Shown here: piece by piece, positions 8,397 to 17,728 of the stretch | How the letters are laid out: the number at the start of each line of letters is the position of its first letter | Numbering within the stretch: position 1 is the first letter of the stretch | Source of the DNA: Ilumatobacteraceae bacterium | GTDB taxonomy: Bacteria; Actinomycetota; Acidimicrobiia; Acidimicrobiales; Ilumatobacteraceae | Direction: 5' to 3' | Length of the DNA stretch: 33,070 nt | NCBI GenBank assembly: GCA_030726975.1 | Contig: JANRCO010000030.1 | Span: 1-33,070 of the forward strand | Notes under the pieces: model-generated | What the model was told of the DNA's origin: nothing | Database searches by the model: none | The model's input: only the letters and a program-made list of their open reading frames with translations | Translations under genes and position numbers: made by a program

Positions 8397-10658
8397 CTAC
8401 TTCTTGGCGAGGTTCTGTCGCACGATGTTGAGTGCAGAACCTGCTTTAAACCATTCCACTTGCTCGGGGCTAAAGGTGTGCTTTGCCTCGAAGTCAACAA
8501 TGGAACCATCGGCCTTTGTGATGCGACATGTGATGGGCTTGTCGGGAACTGGTGGAAGACCCATCACGCTGATGCGATCGTCTTCGCCGATGAGGTCGTA
8601 CGTTGCAGGGTCAGAGAACGTGAGTGGAACAAGACCTTGCTTCTTCAAGTTTGTTTCGTGAATGCGAGCAAACGATCGAGCGAAAATAACAACACCACCA
8701 CGGAAGCGTGGTTCCATTGCAGCGTGTTCACGCGATGAACCTTCACCGTAGTTTTGATCGCCAATTGCACACCATGAAATGCCAGCTTGCGAATAACGCT
8801 TTGCAATTTCTGGATAGAGGCGAGTACCACCATCTGTGATGTCTTTGCCTTCACCAGTTGCGCCAGTGAATGCGTTGATAGCACCAATGAACAAGTTGCC
8901 AGAGATGTTCTCTAAGTGACCACGATAGGTGAGCCATTTTCCTGCTGCAGAAATATGGTCGGTGGTGCACTTGCCTTTTGCTTTCATGAGCACAGGAAGA
9001 TCGATGTAGTCAGAACCATCCCATGCAGTGAAAGGTTCGAGCAACTGCAAACGATCGGAAGTTGGGCTCACTGCAACAGTGATTTTGCTGCCATCTGCTG
9101 GTGGTTGTGTGAAGGTGTCAACACCTGGGTCATAACCATTTGCGGGAAGCACTTCACCAACAGGAGCAGAGAGCAATACTTCTGTGCCGTCTGGCGCAGT
9201 GATGGTGTCGACCGTTGGGTCGAAGTCGAGGCGACCTGCCAATGCAATAGCAATAACGGTGTCGGGGCTAGTAACAAACGACAAGGTGTTTGCTGAACCA
9301 TCGTTGCGCTTCGGGAAGTTGCGGTTGAATGAGTTCACAATGCTGTTGGGTTTTGCCGTCACATCGGCGTGACGCTCCCACTGACCAATGCAAGGACCAC
9401 AGGCGTTGGCAAGAACAGTTGCGCCAATTGCTTCGAGGTCGGCCATGAGGCCATCGCGTTCAATAGTGGCGCGAATTTGTTCTGACCCCGGTGAGATGAG
9501 CAACTCTGTTTTTGAGCGCAACCCGCGTGCGGCTGCTTGGCGCGCAACCGATGCTGCACGTGTGATGTCTTCGTATGAAGAGTTGGTGCAGCTACCAATG
9601 AGTGCTGCAGAAACTTCAAGTGGCCAGTTGTTTTCGCGAGCAGCATCACCGACGCCGGCACCAACCTTGTGCGCACGGTCTGGTGAGTGCGGGCCGTTAA
9701 TGAGTGGTTTCAATAAGTTGAGATCAATTTCAATGAGTTGGTCGTATTGCGCACCATCGTCGGGGCGAAGTTCGCTTGCAACTTTGTCGGCTGCAGCGGC
9801 AATGTCGGCGCGACCTGTTGCTTGCAAATACTTTGCCATCTGTTGGTCGTAAGAAAATACTGAACACGTTGCACCAATTTCTGCGCCCATGTTGCAAATA
9901 GTTGCTTTGCCCGTTGCGGAAATGGAGTCGGCTCCGTCGCCGAAATATTCAACAATTGCACCTGTTCCACCTTCAACGGTGAGCACGCGTGCAACTTCCA
10001 AAATGACGTCTTTCGGACTCGACCAGCCAGAAAGTGATCCGGTGAGTTTGATGCCAATGACTTTTGGCCAGCGCACGTTGAAAGGAAAGCCGGTCATGAC
10101 GTCAACGGCGTCGGCGCCACCAACACCAATTGCCACCATGCCCAAACCACCAGCGTTTGGTGTGTGGCTGTCGGTGCCAATCATCATTCCGCCAGGGAAT
10201 GCGTAGTTCTCAAGAACAACTTGGTGAATAATGCCGCTGCCTGGGCCCCAAAAACCAATGCCGAACTTTGCACAAACGGAACGCAAGAAGTCGTACACCT
10301 CTTTGTTGGTATCGATGGCAACACCCATGTCGATGCGTGCACCGGTCTTGGCCATAATGAGGTGATCGCAGTGCACGGTTGATGGCACCAATGTTTCAGG
10401 AAGTCCAGCGGTCATGAACTGCAAGAGCGCCATTTGGGCCGTTGCGTCTTGCATAGCCACGCGGTCGGGGTGGAAGTCGGCATAGCTGCGGCCGCGCTCC
10501 ATTTCCTGATTTGCTGGGTCGGCAAGGTGGTTAATGAGAATTTTCTCGGTGAGCGACAATGGGCGACCAAGGCGCTTGCGGCCAAGGGCGGCGCGCTCAA
10601 CAAGGGTGCCATAGACGGCATTCACGAGTGAGATGGGGGTTCCTGCTGACACGGCCAT
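8397..10658 (-). CDS. acn: Aconitate hydratase, mitochondrial-type
   Basis: 753 aa, 4Fe-4S enzyme interconverting citrate and isocitrate. Length and sequence fit the mitochondrial-aconitase branch (about 750-780 aa) rather than AcnA (about 890-930 aa) or AcnB. STVHCDHL, WGPGSGIIHQVVLENYA, MIGTDSHTPNAGGLG and GVGGADAVDVM closely resemble the mammalian mitochondrial enzyme. Cluster cysteines are in GSCTNSSYEDI and ANACGPCIGQW with the earlier HCDH Cys. The swivel domain has GDQNYGEGSSREHAA and ARSFARIHETNLKKQG. Start ATG 10658 is chosen because the family begins at MAVSAGTP; the frame runs further upstream into the promoter. The leader has only weak AAAAGAG plus GCCCCCA-ATG. It is divergent from a GntR regulator with a candidate operator at the promoter. 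Confidence 0.96.
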   Translation of the reverse strand: MAVSAGTPISLVNAVYGTLVERAALGRKRLGRPLSLTEKILINHLADPANQEMERGRSYADFHPDRVAMQDATAQMALLQFMTAGLPETLVPSTVHCDHLIMAKTGARIDMGVAIDTNKEVYDFLRSVCAKFGIGFWGPGSGIIHQVVLENYAFPGGMMIGTDSHTPNAGGLGMVAIGVGGADAVDVMTGFPFNVRWPKVIGIKLTGSLSGWSSPKDVILEVARVLTVEGGTGAIVEYFGDGADSISATGKATICNMGAEIGATCSVFSYDQQMAKYLQATGRADIAAAADKVASELRPDDGAQYDQLIEIDLNLLKPLINGPHSPDRAHKVGAGVGDAARENNWPLEVSAALIGSCTNSSYEDITRAASVARQAAARGLRSKTELLISPGSEQIRATIERDGLMADLEAIGATVLANACGPCIGQWERHADVTAKPNSIVNSFNRNFPKRNDGSANTLSFVTSPDTVIAIALAGRLDFDPTVDTITAPDGTEVLLSAPVGEVLPANGYDPGVDTFTQPPADGSKITVAVSPTSDRLQLLEPFTAWDGSDYIDLPVLMKAKGKCTTDHISAAGKWLTYRGHLENISGNLFIGAINAFTGATGEGKDITDGGTRLYPEIAKRYSQAGISWCAIGDQNYGEGSSREHAAMEPRFRGGVVIFARSFARIHETNLKKQGLVPLTFSDPATYDLIGEDDRISVMGLPPVPDKPITCRITKADGSIVDFEAKHTFSPEQVEWFKAGSALNIVRQNLAKK

Positions 10659-10665
10659 TGGGGGC
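10657..10665 (-). promoter_or_regulatory. Leader motif GCCCCCAAT at acn start codon
   Basis: Minus-strand GAGAAAAGA is followed by GCCCCCA-ATG-GC. This matches the icd start region almost base for base, including the purine stretch. No other strong Shine-Dalgarno is present, so initiation at acn may depend on this element being accessible. Confidence 0.5.
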
Positions 10666-10715
10666 TCTTTTCTCTCGAGCAAGCCGGGTTCCCCGCGGAA
10701 CTTGCAAATGTGTGC

Positions 10716-10731
10716 TGTGTAGACAACTCTA
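10716..10731. promoter_or_regulatory. HutC-type GntR operator overlapping acn promoter
   Basis: GTGTAGAC (10717-10724) fits the GT-N-TA-N-AC consensus described for the HutC subfamily of GntR regulators and sits in the wider TGT..ACA symmetry of 10716-10725. On the minus strand TAGAGT (10726-10731) matches TANNNT, so the operator would cover the acn transcription start. The HutC-like gene next door (10738) is the obvious candidate ligand-responsive repressor. Confidence 0.55.
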
Positions 10732-10737
10732 ATACAA

Positions 10738-11469
10738 GTGAGGACCATTCGCTATCAACAGATTGCCGAGAACCTGCGTGAGCGTCTCGTCGCGGGCAAT
10801 TTCGTGGCTGGGCGTATGTTGCCGAGCGAGTCGGAGTTGTCGGCTGAGTTCTCTGCAAGTCGAGTCACGGTGCGTCGTGCACTTGAAGTGTTGCGCGATG
10901 AAGGCCTCGTGAGCGCTCGACAAGGTTTCGGATGGTTTGTTCCTGGCGATACGGTGCGTCAGCCGCTGGGAAAATTGGCAACCATCGAAGAACAAATGCG
11001 GGCGAGTGGAGTGACTTCGCAGCGACGCATTGTGGAGTTTGGTTTTGAATCGGCGCCGAAGAAAATTGCCGATGTGTTGGGAACAACCCAAGTGCTCCGT
11101 GTGTTGCGCGTGAACCTTGCCGACGGCGAACCCTTTGCCATTGTGACGGTGTGGTGTTCTGCAGAAGTGGGCCAGCACTTGTCGCGTCGCGATGTTGAGC
11201 AGTCGCCGTTTTATGAACTGCTTGATGTTCCACTCAGTGGAGCTACGCAAACTATTGGGGCCGATGCGGCTACTCCAGACGATGCAACGATGTTGCATAT
11301 TCCTGTGGGATCACCTGTCTTGCGCTGTGAGCGGGTCACGTCCGACACCACTGGACGCCCAGTGTTGGTATCGCATCACGTGTTTCCCGCTCACCGCACA
11401 GAGTTTGTTGTTGACTTGCCGTACACCGAGCCATCGATTGCGCCCAGTGGTTTAAGGCTCGTTGACTAA
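10738..11469 (+). CDS. GntR-family regulator with UTRA domain (HutC subfamily)
   Basis: 243 aa. The winged-helix DNA-binding domain spans about residues 1-70: IRYQQIAENLRERLVAGNF, MLPSESELSAEFSASRVTVRRALEVLRDEG, then RQGFGWFVP, all standard GntR positions. A UTRA ligand-binding domain fills the rest (about 85-238), ending PVLVSHHVFPAHRTEFVVDL. The GTG at 10738 is the first possible start after an in-frame stop and fits the family N-terminus. It lacks a Shine-Dalgarno and may be leaderless. It diverges from acn with 79 bases between. In corynebacteria acn is controlled by a TetR-type repressor, AcnR, so a GntR/UTRA regulator here would be a different solution. Ligand unknown. It converges on the nitroreductase with seven bases between stops. 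Confidence 0.93.
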   Translation: MRTIRYQQIAENLRERLVAGNFVAGRMLPSESELSAEFSASRVTVRRALEVLRDEGLVSARQGFGWFVPGDTVRQPLGKLATIEEQMRASGVTSQRRIVEFGFESAPKKIADVLGTTQVLRVLRVNLADGEPFAIVTVWCSAEVGQHLSRRDVEQSPFYELLDVPLSGATQTIGADAATPDDATMLHIPVGSPVLRCERVTSDTTGRPVLVSHHVFPAHRTEFVVDLPYTEPSIAPSGLRLVD

Positions 11470-11476
11470 CTGCGAC

Positions 11477-12127
11477 TTACCACTTATCCCAGTGCAAAAT
11501 GCCATCGAGTGGCAAACGCTTTGCAACTTTGAAGTCGGTTCCGATGGTGTACGCAATAGGGAAGAGTCCGGCTTGGGTGACTTTGTCGAAAGGAATACCG
11601 AGCACTTCCGCGGCGCGCTTTTCGCCTTCACCAATGAGGTGAATGGTGGTCCAAGCAGAACCAATGCCGCGCTCACGAGCAGCAAGCATGAATGACCACA
11701 CTGCAGGAAGGAGTGAACCCCATGCCGATGCGCCTTGCATCACCGATGCGTTATCGAGGCGTCCAGTGATGCACGGAACGAGCATGAGTGGAACGCGATG
11801 AAAGTTTTCGGTGAGGTATGTTGCCGATTCGGTGATTTTTTCTTTTTGTGCAGAGCGTGGGTCGTCGTCTGCATAGCCAGCGCTCGTTGGGTTTTTTGCG
11901 TAAATAGAAAAGTTCTCTTTGTAAATGTCGGCAAGGGCTTTTTTCTTGGCGGCGTCTTCAACAACAATCCACTGCCAGCCTTGGCTGTTTGAGCCAGTTG
12001 GGGCTTGAAGGGCAATTTGCAGACACTCTTCCACGACGGATCGGGCCACAGGCTTGTCGAAATCTAGGCGCTTGCGCACGCTGCGGGTGGTGGTGAGTAC
12101 TTCGTCGGCGGTGAGGTTCAATTTCAT
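11477..12127 (-). CDS. Nitroreductase-family FMN oxidoreductase
   Basis: 216 aa. The N-terminal TTTRSVRKRLDFDKPV holds the FMN-phosphate contact (R-S-V-R) typical of the fold. APTGSNSQGWQWIVVED is the second FMN-binding segment, and GIGSAWTTIH with LFPIAYTIGTDF closes the domain. Such enzymes use NAD(P)H to reduce nitro compounds, quinones, enones or, in specialised members, dehalogenate aromatics. No specific substrate is indicated. The gene starts 45 bases from the divergent crotonase gene. CACACT six bases before the ATG is a weak leaderless -10, mirrored by GAGACT before the crotonase start. The GAAGAG next to the ATG is too close to act as a ribosome site. Confidence 0.88.
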   Translation of the reverse strand: MKLNLTADEVLTTTRSVRKRLDFDKPVARSVVEECLQIALQAPTGSNSQGWQWIVVEDAAKKKALADIYKENFSIYAKNPTSAGYADDDPRSAQKEKITESATYLTENFHRVPLMLVPCITGRLDNASVMQGASAWGSLLPAVWSFMLAARERGIGSAWTTIHLIGEGEKRAAEVLGIPFDKVTQAGLFPIAYTIGTDFKVAKRLPLDGILHWDKW

Positions 12128-12172
12128 CTCTTCAGTGTGTCATGTGAGGCACGGGAGTGCGAGACTGAAACG

Positions 12173-12991
12173 ATGAGCAGCGAAAAGAGAGTCACTATTT
12201 CTGTTAATGGCGGCATTGCAGATGTGCGCATGAACCGCCCCGATAAGCGAAATGCGCTCGATGGCGCGATGTTTGCGGGTCTGGCTGAAGCCGGAGACGA
12301 ATTGAAAGCACGCAAAGACGTGCGCGTGGTGGTGTTATCGGGTGAAGGTTCGTCGTTTTGTGCGGGCCTCGATTTTGGTTCGTTTCAGCAAATGGCAGGA
12401 GGGGCAAGCGACGCTCCTCGTGAACCACGCGCATCAGATATGCAAGAGGGTCGCATCACGCACCTGGGTCAGCAGGCGGCATGGGCATGGCAAGAGATTC
12501 CTGTTCCCGTCATTGCCGCGGTGCACGGGCACGCACTGGGTGGCGGAATCCAAATAGCACTGGGCGCCGACATTCGCATTGTGCACCCCGACACACAAAT
12601 GGCGGTGCGCGAAGTGCATTGGGGCCTTGTTCCCGACATGACCGGAACATTGGTGCTGAGCCGTTTGGCGCGCCCCGATGTGGTGAAAGAGCTTGTTTTC
12701 ACTGCCCGTGTCTTTTCTGGCAAAGAAGCATTCGAGCTCGGTTTGGCTACACGCCTCTCGGCAACGCCATTCGACGATGCCATGGCAATGGCTCAGGAAA
12801 TTGCCGACCGTAGCCCCGATGCCATCCGCGGCTCGAAAGAGTTGCTCAATCGCCTGTTTGCCGCTGGGGCTGCCGAACAATTTGCCGAGGAGCGCCGGGT
12901 CATTGGTGCACTCATTGGAAAGGCCAACCAAGTGGAAGCTGTCACAGCGAACTTCGAAAAGCGGAAAACCGCTTTCATTGACCCCGCCTAG
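12173..12991 (+). CDS. Enoyl-CoA hydratase/isomerase (crotonase) family protein
   Basis: 272 aa crotonase. NRPDKRNALDGAMFAGL (about 21-37) and GSSFCAGLDFGSF (about 59-71) form the CoA pocket. AVHGHALGGGIQIALGADIRI (about 117-136) contains the oxyanion-hole glycines. The catalytic region reads REVHWGLVPDMTGTL, placing Glu147 and Asp155 eight residues apart. This matches the E-x7-D spacing of delta3,5-delta2,4-dienoyl-CoA isomerase (ECH1) rather than the two-glutamate hydratase pattern, so an isomerase role in oxidising unsaturated fatty acids is plausible. An upstream GTG at 12137 is in frame, but the family-like sequence begins at the ATG at 12173. It is divergent from the nitroreductase. It may not share a transcript with gltB, which has a long leader. 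Confidence 0.88.
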   Translation: MSSEKRVTISVNGGIADVRMNRPDKRNALDGAMFAGLAEAGDELKARKDVRVVVLSGEGSSFCAGLDFGSFQQMAGGASDAPREPRASDMQEGRITHLGQQAAWAWQEIPVPVIAAVHGHALGGGIQIALGADIRIVHPDTQMAVREVHWGLVPDMTGTLVLSRLARPDVVKELVFTARVFSGKEAFELGLATRLSATPFDDAMAMAQEIADRSPDAIRGSKELLNRLFAAGAAEQFAEERRVIGALIGKANQVEAVTANFEKRKTAFIDPA

Positions 12992-13144
12992 GGCGATATC
13001 CTTTCACGGCTGGGCCAGCGTCGTCCCAGAGGAAACCTTCAGAACTGCAAGGTTCTGATGACAACCCAAAGTTCTCGGAGCAAATTGTCGCGAAAACCGT
13101 GACACACCGCGCCGAGAACCCTTACAACTCATTGGAGACTGTTC
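12992..13144 (+). promoter_or_regulatory. Structured leader/promoter region of gltBD
   Basis: This 153-base gap holds several inverted repeats: CTGGG/CCCAG (13010-13014, 13025-13029); CAGAAC/GTTCTG (13040-13045, 13052-13057); the competing AACCTT/AAGGTT (13034-13039, 13049-13054); and GTTCTCGG/CCGAGAAC (13071-13078, 13112-13119). The AACCTT and CAGAAC stems are mutually exclusive. The last repeat ends 25 bases before the gltB start. I do not recognise any known riboswitch class. It could be an operator set or an RNA element responding to nitrogen status. Confidence 0.45.
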
Positions 13145-16100
13145 GTGTCGACGCACAACTCACATTTTTATCCTGCTGCGCGCGGTCTGTACGACCCTCG
13201 TTTTGAGCACGATGCCTGCGGCGTATCTTTTGTTGCGCAGATGAAGGGCATTGCGAGCCACAACATTGTGCGACTTGGTATTGGTGCTTTGTGCAACATG
13301 GAGCACCGTGGTGCCACAGGTGCAGAGGCCGACACTGGCGACGGTGCGGGCATTCTCATTCAAGTTCCCGATGCATTTTGTCGTGCAGTAGCTGGCGTGG
13401 AACTTCCTGCTGCTGGCGCGTACGGCGTGGGCTTGGCATTCATGCCACAAGGCGCAAGTGATGTTGCACTTGCTGTTGCACGTATTGAAGCAATATTTGC
13501 AGAGTCACAATTGCGCGTTCTTGCATGGCGCGATGTGCCAGTGAACCCTTCGTGCCTTGGCGCAACTGCACTTGCAGTAATGCCCACCATGCGTCAAATT
13601 TTTGTCAGCGATGCCCAGGGAACAAGTGGTATTGAACTCGATCGCAAATTGTTCATTGCGCGCAAGCGTGTAGAACATGAATTACCTGCGGATTTGTCAA
13701 CATACTTTCCGTCGTTGTCGGCGCGTACTTTGGTGTACAAAGGAATGTTCACCACGCCAGAACTCGGCGAGTTCTTTCCCGACTTGTCTGATGAACGCAT
13801 GGAGTCGGCTCTTGCTTTGGTGCATAGTCGTTTCAGTACCAACACTTTTCCTTCGTGGCCACTTGCGCACCCATACCGCTTCATTGCGCACAACGGCGAA
13901 ATCAACACGGTGCAAGGCAACCGCAACTGGATGCGTACGCGCGAGTCGTTGCTTTCGAGCGAACTTCTTCCCGACCTAGAAAAAGCATTCCCCATTTGCA
14001 CAGTGGGGGGCTCCGACTCCATGTCGTTCGACGAAACGTTGGAAGTCATACACCTCGCTGGGCGCTCGTTGCCACATGCAGTTCTCATGATGATTCCTGA
14101 GGCATGGCAAAACAACGACCGCATGGATGCGAAAAAGCGTGCGTTTTATGAATATCACGGCTCACTCATGGAACCATGGGATGGGCCAGCAAGCGTTGCC
14201 TTTACCGATGGAACAGTGATTGGTGCAGTGCTCGACCGCAACGGATTGCGTCCGAGCAGGTACTGGGTAACAGACGATGATCTCGTGGTGATGGCTAGTG
14301 AGTCGGGTGTGCTCGACATTGCTCCAGAGCGCGTGGTGAAAAAAGGTCGCTTGCAACCAGGGCGGATGTTCCTCATCGACACCGCACAGGGTCGCATTAT
14401 TGACGACGATGAAGTGAAGTCAGAACTTGCTGCCATGGCCCCGTATGAAGAGTGGGTTGCGCAAGGCATGGTGAAGCTGGAAGATCTTCCCGAACGTGAA
14501 CATATTGTCTATGGCCACGACAGCGTGTTGCGTCGTCAACAAATGTTTGGCTACACGCACGAAGAACTGAAAATCATTGTGGCGCCAATGGCAAAAGGTG
14601 GTCTTGAACCTCTTGGTTCAATGGGCACCGACACTCCCATTGCAGTGCTGTCAAAGCGTCCGCGTTTATTGTTCGATTACTTCCAACAGTTGTTTGCGCA
14701 AGTAACAAACCCGCCACTCGATGCCATTCGTGAAGAAGTGGTCACAGCAGTGAGCCGCACTGTGGGCCCCGAAGCAAACCTTTTGTCTGCAGGGCCAGAT
14801 GCATGTCGCCAACTCGCCATGCCTTTCCCCATCATCGACAACGACGACCTCGCACGCATTATTCACATCAACGACGATGGCAACTTGTCGCACTTGAAGT
14901 CGGCAGTCATTTCTGGTCTCTTTCGTGTAAGCGGCGGCGGAGAAGCGCTGCGTGAAGCACTCACACAAGTTCGCAGTGAAGTAGAAGCAGCAATTGACGA
15001 TGGTGCTCGCATCATTATTTTGTCCGACCGTAACTCCGATGAAATTCATGCACCAATTCCATCGCTCCTCATGACAAGTGCTGTTCATCACCATCTCATT
15101 CGTCAGAAAAAGCGCACGCTTGTTGGTCTCATTGTGGAAACTGGCGATGCGCGAGAAGTGCATCACATGGCGTTGCTCATTGGTTTTGGTGCGGCTGCAA
15201 TTAACCCGTATCTCGCCTTTGAATCCATTGACGACATGATTTTGAGTGGAGAGGGCATTGGTCTGCATGGTCTTGGTGGTATCGATGCGGGCAAGGCACG
15301 CAAGAACTACATCAAGGCAGCTGGCAAGGGTGTTTTGAAGGTCATGTCGAAAATGGGTGTTTCGACTGTTGCGTCGTACACCGGAGCACAAATTTTTGAA
15401 GCCATTGGTTTGTCGAGCGAACTTGTTGACGAATTTTTCACCGGAACTGTTTCTCGCCTGGGCGGAATTGGGCTCAATGAAATCGCTATTGAAGCTGCAG
15501 CGCGTCATAGTGCTGCGCACCCATCGCGCCCGGAAGAGCGCTCGCACCGCAAATTGGAGTTAGGTGGCGAGTACCAGTGGCGTCGCGAAGGTGAATTTCA
15601 TCTCTTCAACCCCGAAACCGTCTATCGCTTGCAACACAGCACGCGTTCTGGCAGGTACGACTTGTTCAAGGAGTACACCGCTGCAGTCGACGATCAATCT
15701 CGTAACCTTGCAACATTGCGCGGGCTCTTTCATTTGAAAACTGGAGTACGACCCGCGGTACCTATCAGCGAAGTGGAATCGGTGAGCAGTATTGTTTCTC
15801 GTTTCTCGACTGGTGCAATGAGCTACGGATCCATTTCAGCCGAAGCACATGAAACCTTGGCTATTGCCATGAACCGCATTGGCGGAAAAAGCAATACCGG
15901 TGAAGGTGGTGAAGACGCCGAACGTTTCACGCCAATGGCAAATGGCGATTCAAAGCGCTCAGCCATTAAGCAAGTTGCTTCGGGTCGTTTTGGTGTAACG
16001 AGCGAATATCTCGTGAACGCCGATGACATTCAAATTAAAATGGCACAAGGAGCAAAGCCTGGTGAAGGCGGGCAACTTCCTGGTTACAAGATTTATCCGT

Positions 16101-17728
16101 GGATAGCAAAAACAAGATACAGCACCCCAGGTGTAGGTCTCATTAGTCCGCCTCCACACCACGACATTTATTCCATTGAAGATCTCAAGCAACTCATTCA
16201 CGACTTGAAGAACTCAAACCCTGAAGCACGTGTACACGTGAAGTTGGTTGCCGAAGTTGGTGTAGGAACAGTTGCTGCTGGTGTGAGCAAGGCAAAGGCC
16301 GACGTGGTGCTCATTTCGGGTCATGACGGCGGAACCGGCGCATCGCCACTCACATCACTCAAGCACGCAGGTGCCCCGTGGGAACTGGGTCTTGCAGAAG
16401 CACAACAAACCTTGATGCTCAATGGTCTGCGCGACCGCATTGTGGTGCAAGCAGATGGCCAGATGAAAACTGGCCGTGACGTCATTATTGCTGCGCTTCT
16501 TGGTGCAGAAGAGTTTGGCTTTGCAACAGCACCGCTCGTGGTGAGCGGTTGCGTCATGATGCGTGTTTGCCATCTCGATACATGCCCAGTAGGTATCGCA
16601 ACACAGAATCCTGAGTTGCGCGCGCGCTTTAGCGGCAAGCCAGAGTTCGTTACCAACTTCTTTGAATTTATTGCTGAAGAGGTTCGCGAGTATTTGGCAG
16701 CAATGGGATTCCGCAGCATTCAAGAAGCTGTTGGCCATGTTGAATTCATCGATGCGGTGGAAGCGATTGATCACTGGAAAGTAGAAGGGCTCGATATCTC
16801 GCCGCTACTTGCAGTGCCAGAAAACCCTTACAACCAAACCATGCATCACAGCGTGTTGCAAGAGCACGGTCTCGATGAAGCGCTCGATATGCAAATCATC
16901 GCAGCAAGTACAGCAGCGCTGGAAAAGGGAACTCCTGTGCAGCTGTCGTTCCCTATTCGTAACGTGAATCGCACTGTGGGCACCATGCTCGGCAATGCCC
17001 TCACGAAGAAGTGGGGTGGCGCTGGGCTTCCCGATGCAACAATCGCTATTGAATTCACTGGTTCTGCGGGTCAGTCATTTGGTGCCTTTGTGCCACGTGG
17101 CATTGAAATGCGACTCATTGGCGACTCAAATGACTACCTCGGTAAAGGCTTGTCGGGCGGGCGACTCATTGTGCGCCCGAGCGATGCATCAACATTTGTT
17201 GCCGAAGACAACGTCATTGCCGGAAACGTCATTGGTTACGGCGCAACAAGCGGCGAAATTTACTTACGCGGCATGGTGGGCGAGCGCTTCTGCGTGCGTA
17301 ACTCTGGTGCCATAGCTGTTGTTGAAGGTGTTGGCGACCATGGCTGTGAATACATGACCGGTGGTCGTGTAGTGGTGCTTGGTGCTACTGGTCGCAACTT
17401 TGCAGCGGGTATGTCGGGCGGAATTGCCTATGTTTACGACCGTGACGGAGAATTTGCATCACGAGTGAACTATGAACTTGTTGAAATTGAACCGCTCGAT
17501 GAAACAGATCTGGACTGGTTGAAGTCAACAGTAGAAAAGCATGTGGAGTACACCGGCTCAGAAGTGGGGCAACGCCTCTTGAATTCATGGAATGTGGAAA
17601 CATCAAAAATTCGCAAGGTAATGCCACGCGATTATCGCAATGTTCTTGGGGCAATCGCTCAGGCAAAGTCCGAAGGTCTCAATGAAGAAGAAACCAATAA
17701 ACGGATCATGGAGGTAGCCCATGGGTGA
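13145..17728 (+). CDS. gltB: Glutamate synthase (NADPH) large subunit
   Basis: 1527 aa, full length for the GOGAT alpha subunit, making two glutamates from glutamine plus 2-oxoglutarate with GltD. The class II glutaminase domain begins at Cys25 ([11 protein letters not shown]), so the first 24 residues are a propeptide removed on maturation. [27 protein letters not shown] binds glutamine. The FMN domain has [17 protein letters not shown], then [51 protein letters not shown] (about 1140-1152) supplies the 3Fe-4S cysteines. The C-terminal beta-helix shows GGRLIVRP and [14 protein letters not shown] start with GGAGA six bases upstream. It overlaps gltD by eight bases. Its 2-oxoglutarate is produced by the icd product. 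Confidence 0.98.
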   Translation: MSTHNSHFYPAARGLYDPRFEHDACGVSFVAQMKGIASHNIVRLGIGALCNMEHRGATGAEADTGDGAGILIQVPDAFCRAVAGVELPAAGAYGVGLAFMPQGASDVALAVARIEAIFAESQLRVLAWRDVPVNPSCLGATALAVMPTMRQIFVSDAQGTSGIELDRKLFIARKRVEHELPADLSTYFPSLSARTLVYKGMFTTPELGEFFPDLSDERMESALALVHSRFSTNTFPSWPLAHPYRFIAHNGEINTVQGNRNWMRTRESLLSSELLPDLEKAFPICTVGGSDSMSFDETLEVIHLAGRSLPHAVLMMIPEAWQNNDRMDAKKRAFYEYHGSLMEPWDGPASVAFTDGTVIGAVLDRNGLRPSRYWVTDDDLVVMASESGVLDIAPERVVKKGRLQPGRMFLIDTAQGRIIDDDEVKSELAAMAPYEEWVAQGMVKLEDLPEREHIVYGHDSVLRRQQMFGYTHEELKIIVAPMAKGGLEPLGSMGTDTPIAVLSKRPRLLFDYFQQLFAQVTNPPLDAIREEVVTAVSRTVGPEANLLSAGPDACRQLAMPFPIIDNDDLARIIHINDDGNLSHLKSAVISGLFRVSGGGEALREALTQVRSEVEAAIDDGARIIILSDRNSDEIHAPIPSLLMTSAVHHHLIRQKKRTLVGLIVETGDAREVHHMALLIGFGAAAINPYLAFESIDDMILSGEGIGLHGLGGIDAGKARKNYIKAAGKGVLKVMSKMGVSTVASYTGAQIFEAIGLSSELVDEFFTGTVSRLGGIGLNEIAIEAAARHSAAHPSRPEERSHRKLELGGEYQWRREGEFHLFNPETVYRLQHSTRSGRYDLFKEYTAAVDDQSRNLATLRGLFHLKTGVRPAVPISEVESVSSIVSRFSTGAMSYGSISAEAHETLAIAMNRIGGKSNTGEGGEDAERFTPMANGDSKRSAIKQVASGRFGVTSEYLVNADDIQIKMAQGAKPGEGGQLPGYKIYPWIAKTRYSTPGVGLISPPPHHDIYSIEDLKQLIHDLKNSNPEARVHVKLVAEVGVGTVAAGVSKAKADVVLISGHDGGTGASPLTSLKHAGAPWELGLAEAQQTLMLNGLRDRIVVQADGQMKTGRDVIIAALLGAEEFGFATAPLVVSGCVMMRVCHLDTCPVGIATQNPELRARFSGKPEFVTNFFEFIAEEVREYLAAMGFRSIQEAVGHVEFIDAVEAIDHWKVEGLDISPLLAVPENPYNQTMHHSVLQEHGLDEALDMQIIAASTAALEKGTPVQLSFPIRNVNRTVGTMLGNALTKKWGGAGLPDATIAIEFTGSAGQSFGAFVPRGIEMRLIGDSNDYLGKGLSGGRLIVRPSDASTFVAEDNVIAGNVIGYGATSGEIYLRGMVGERFCVRNSGAIAVVEGVGDHGCEYMTGGRVVVLGATGRNFAAGMSGGIAYVYDRDGEFASRVNYELVEIEPLDETDLDWLKSTVEKHVEYTGSEVGQRLLNSWNVETSKIRKVMPRDYRNVLGAIAQAKSEGLNEEETNKRIMEVAHG

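Noticed and set aside
12992-13144. Known riboswitch or T-box upstream of gltB
   Set aside because: No core of a class I can recall is present: no T-box AGGGUGG, no TPP CUGAGA, no glutamine-motif core. Left as an unassigned structured leader.
14666-15547. 293-codon open frame on minus, inside gltB
   Set aside because: gltB is intact and conserved across this stretch; the antisense product is Cys/Asn/His-rich without recognisable domains.
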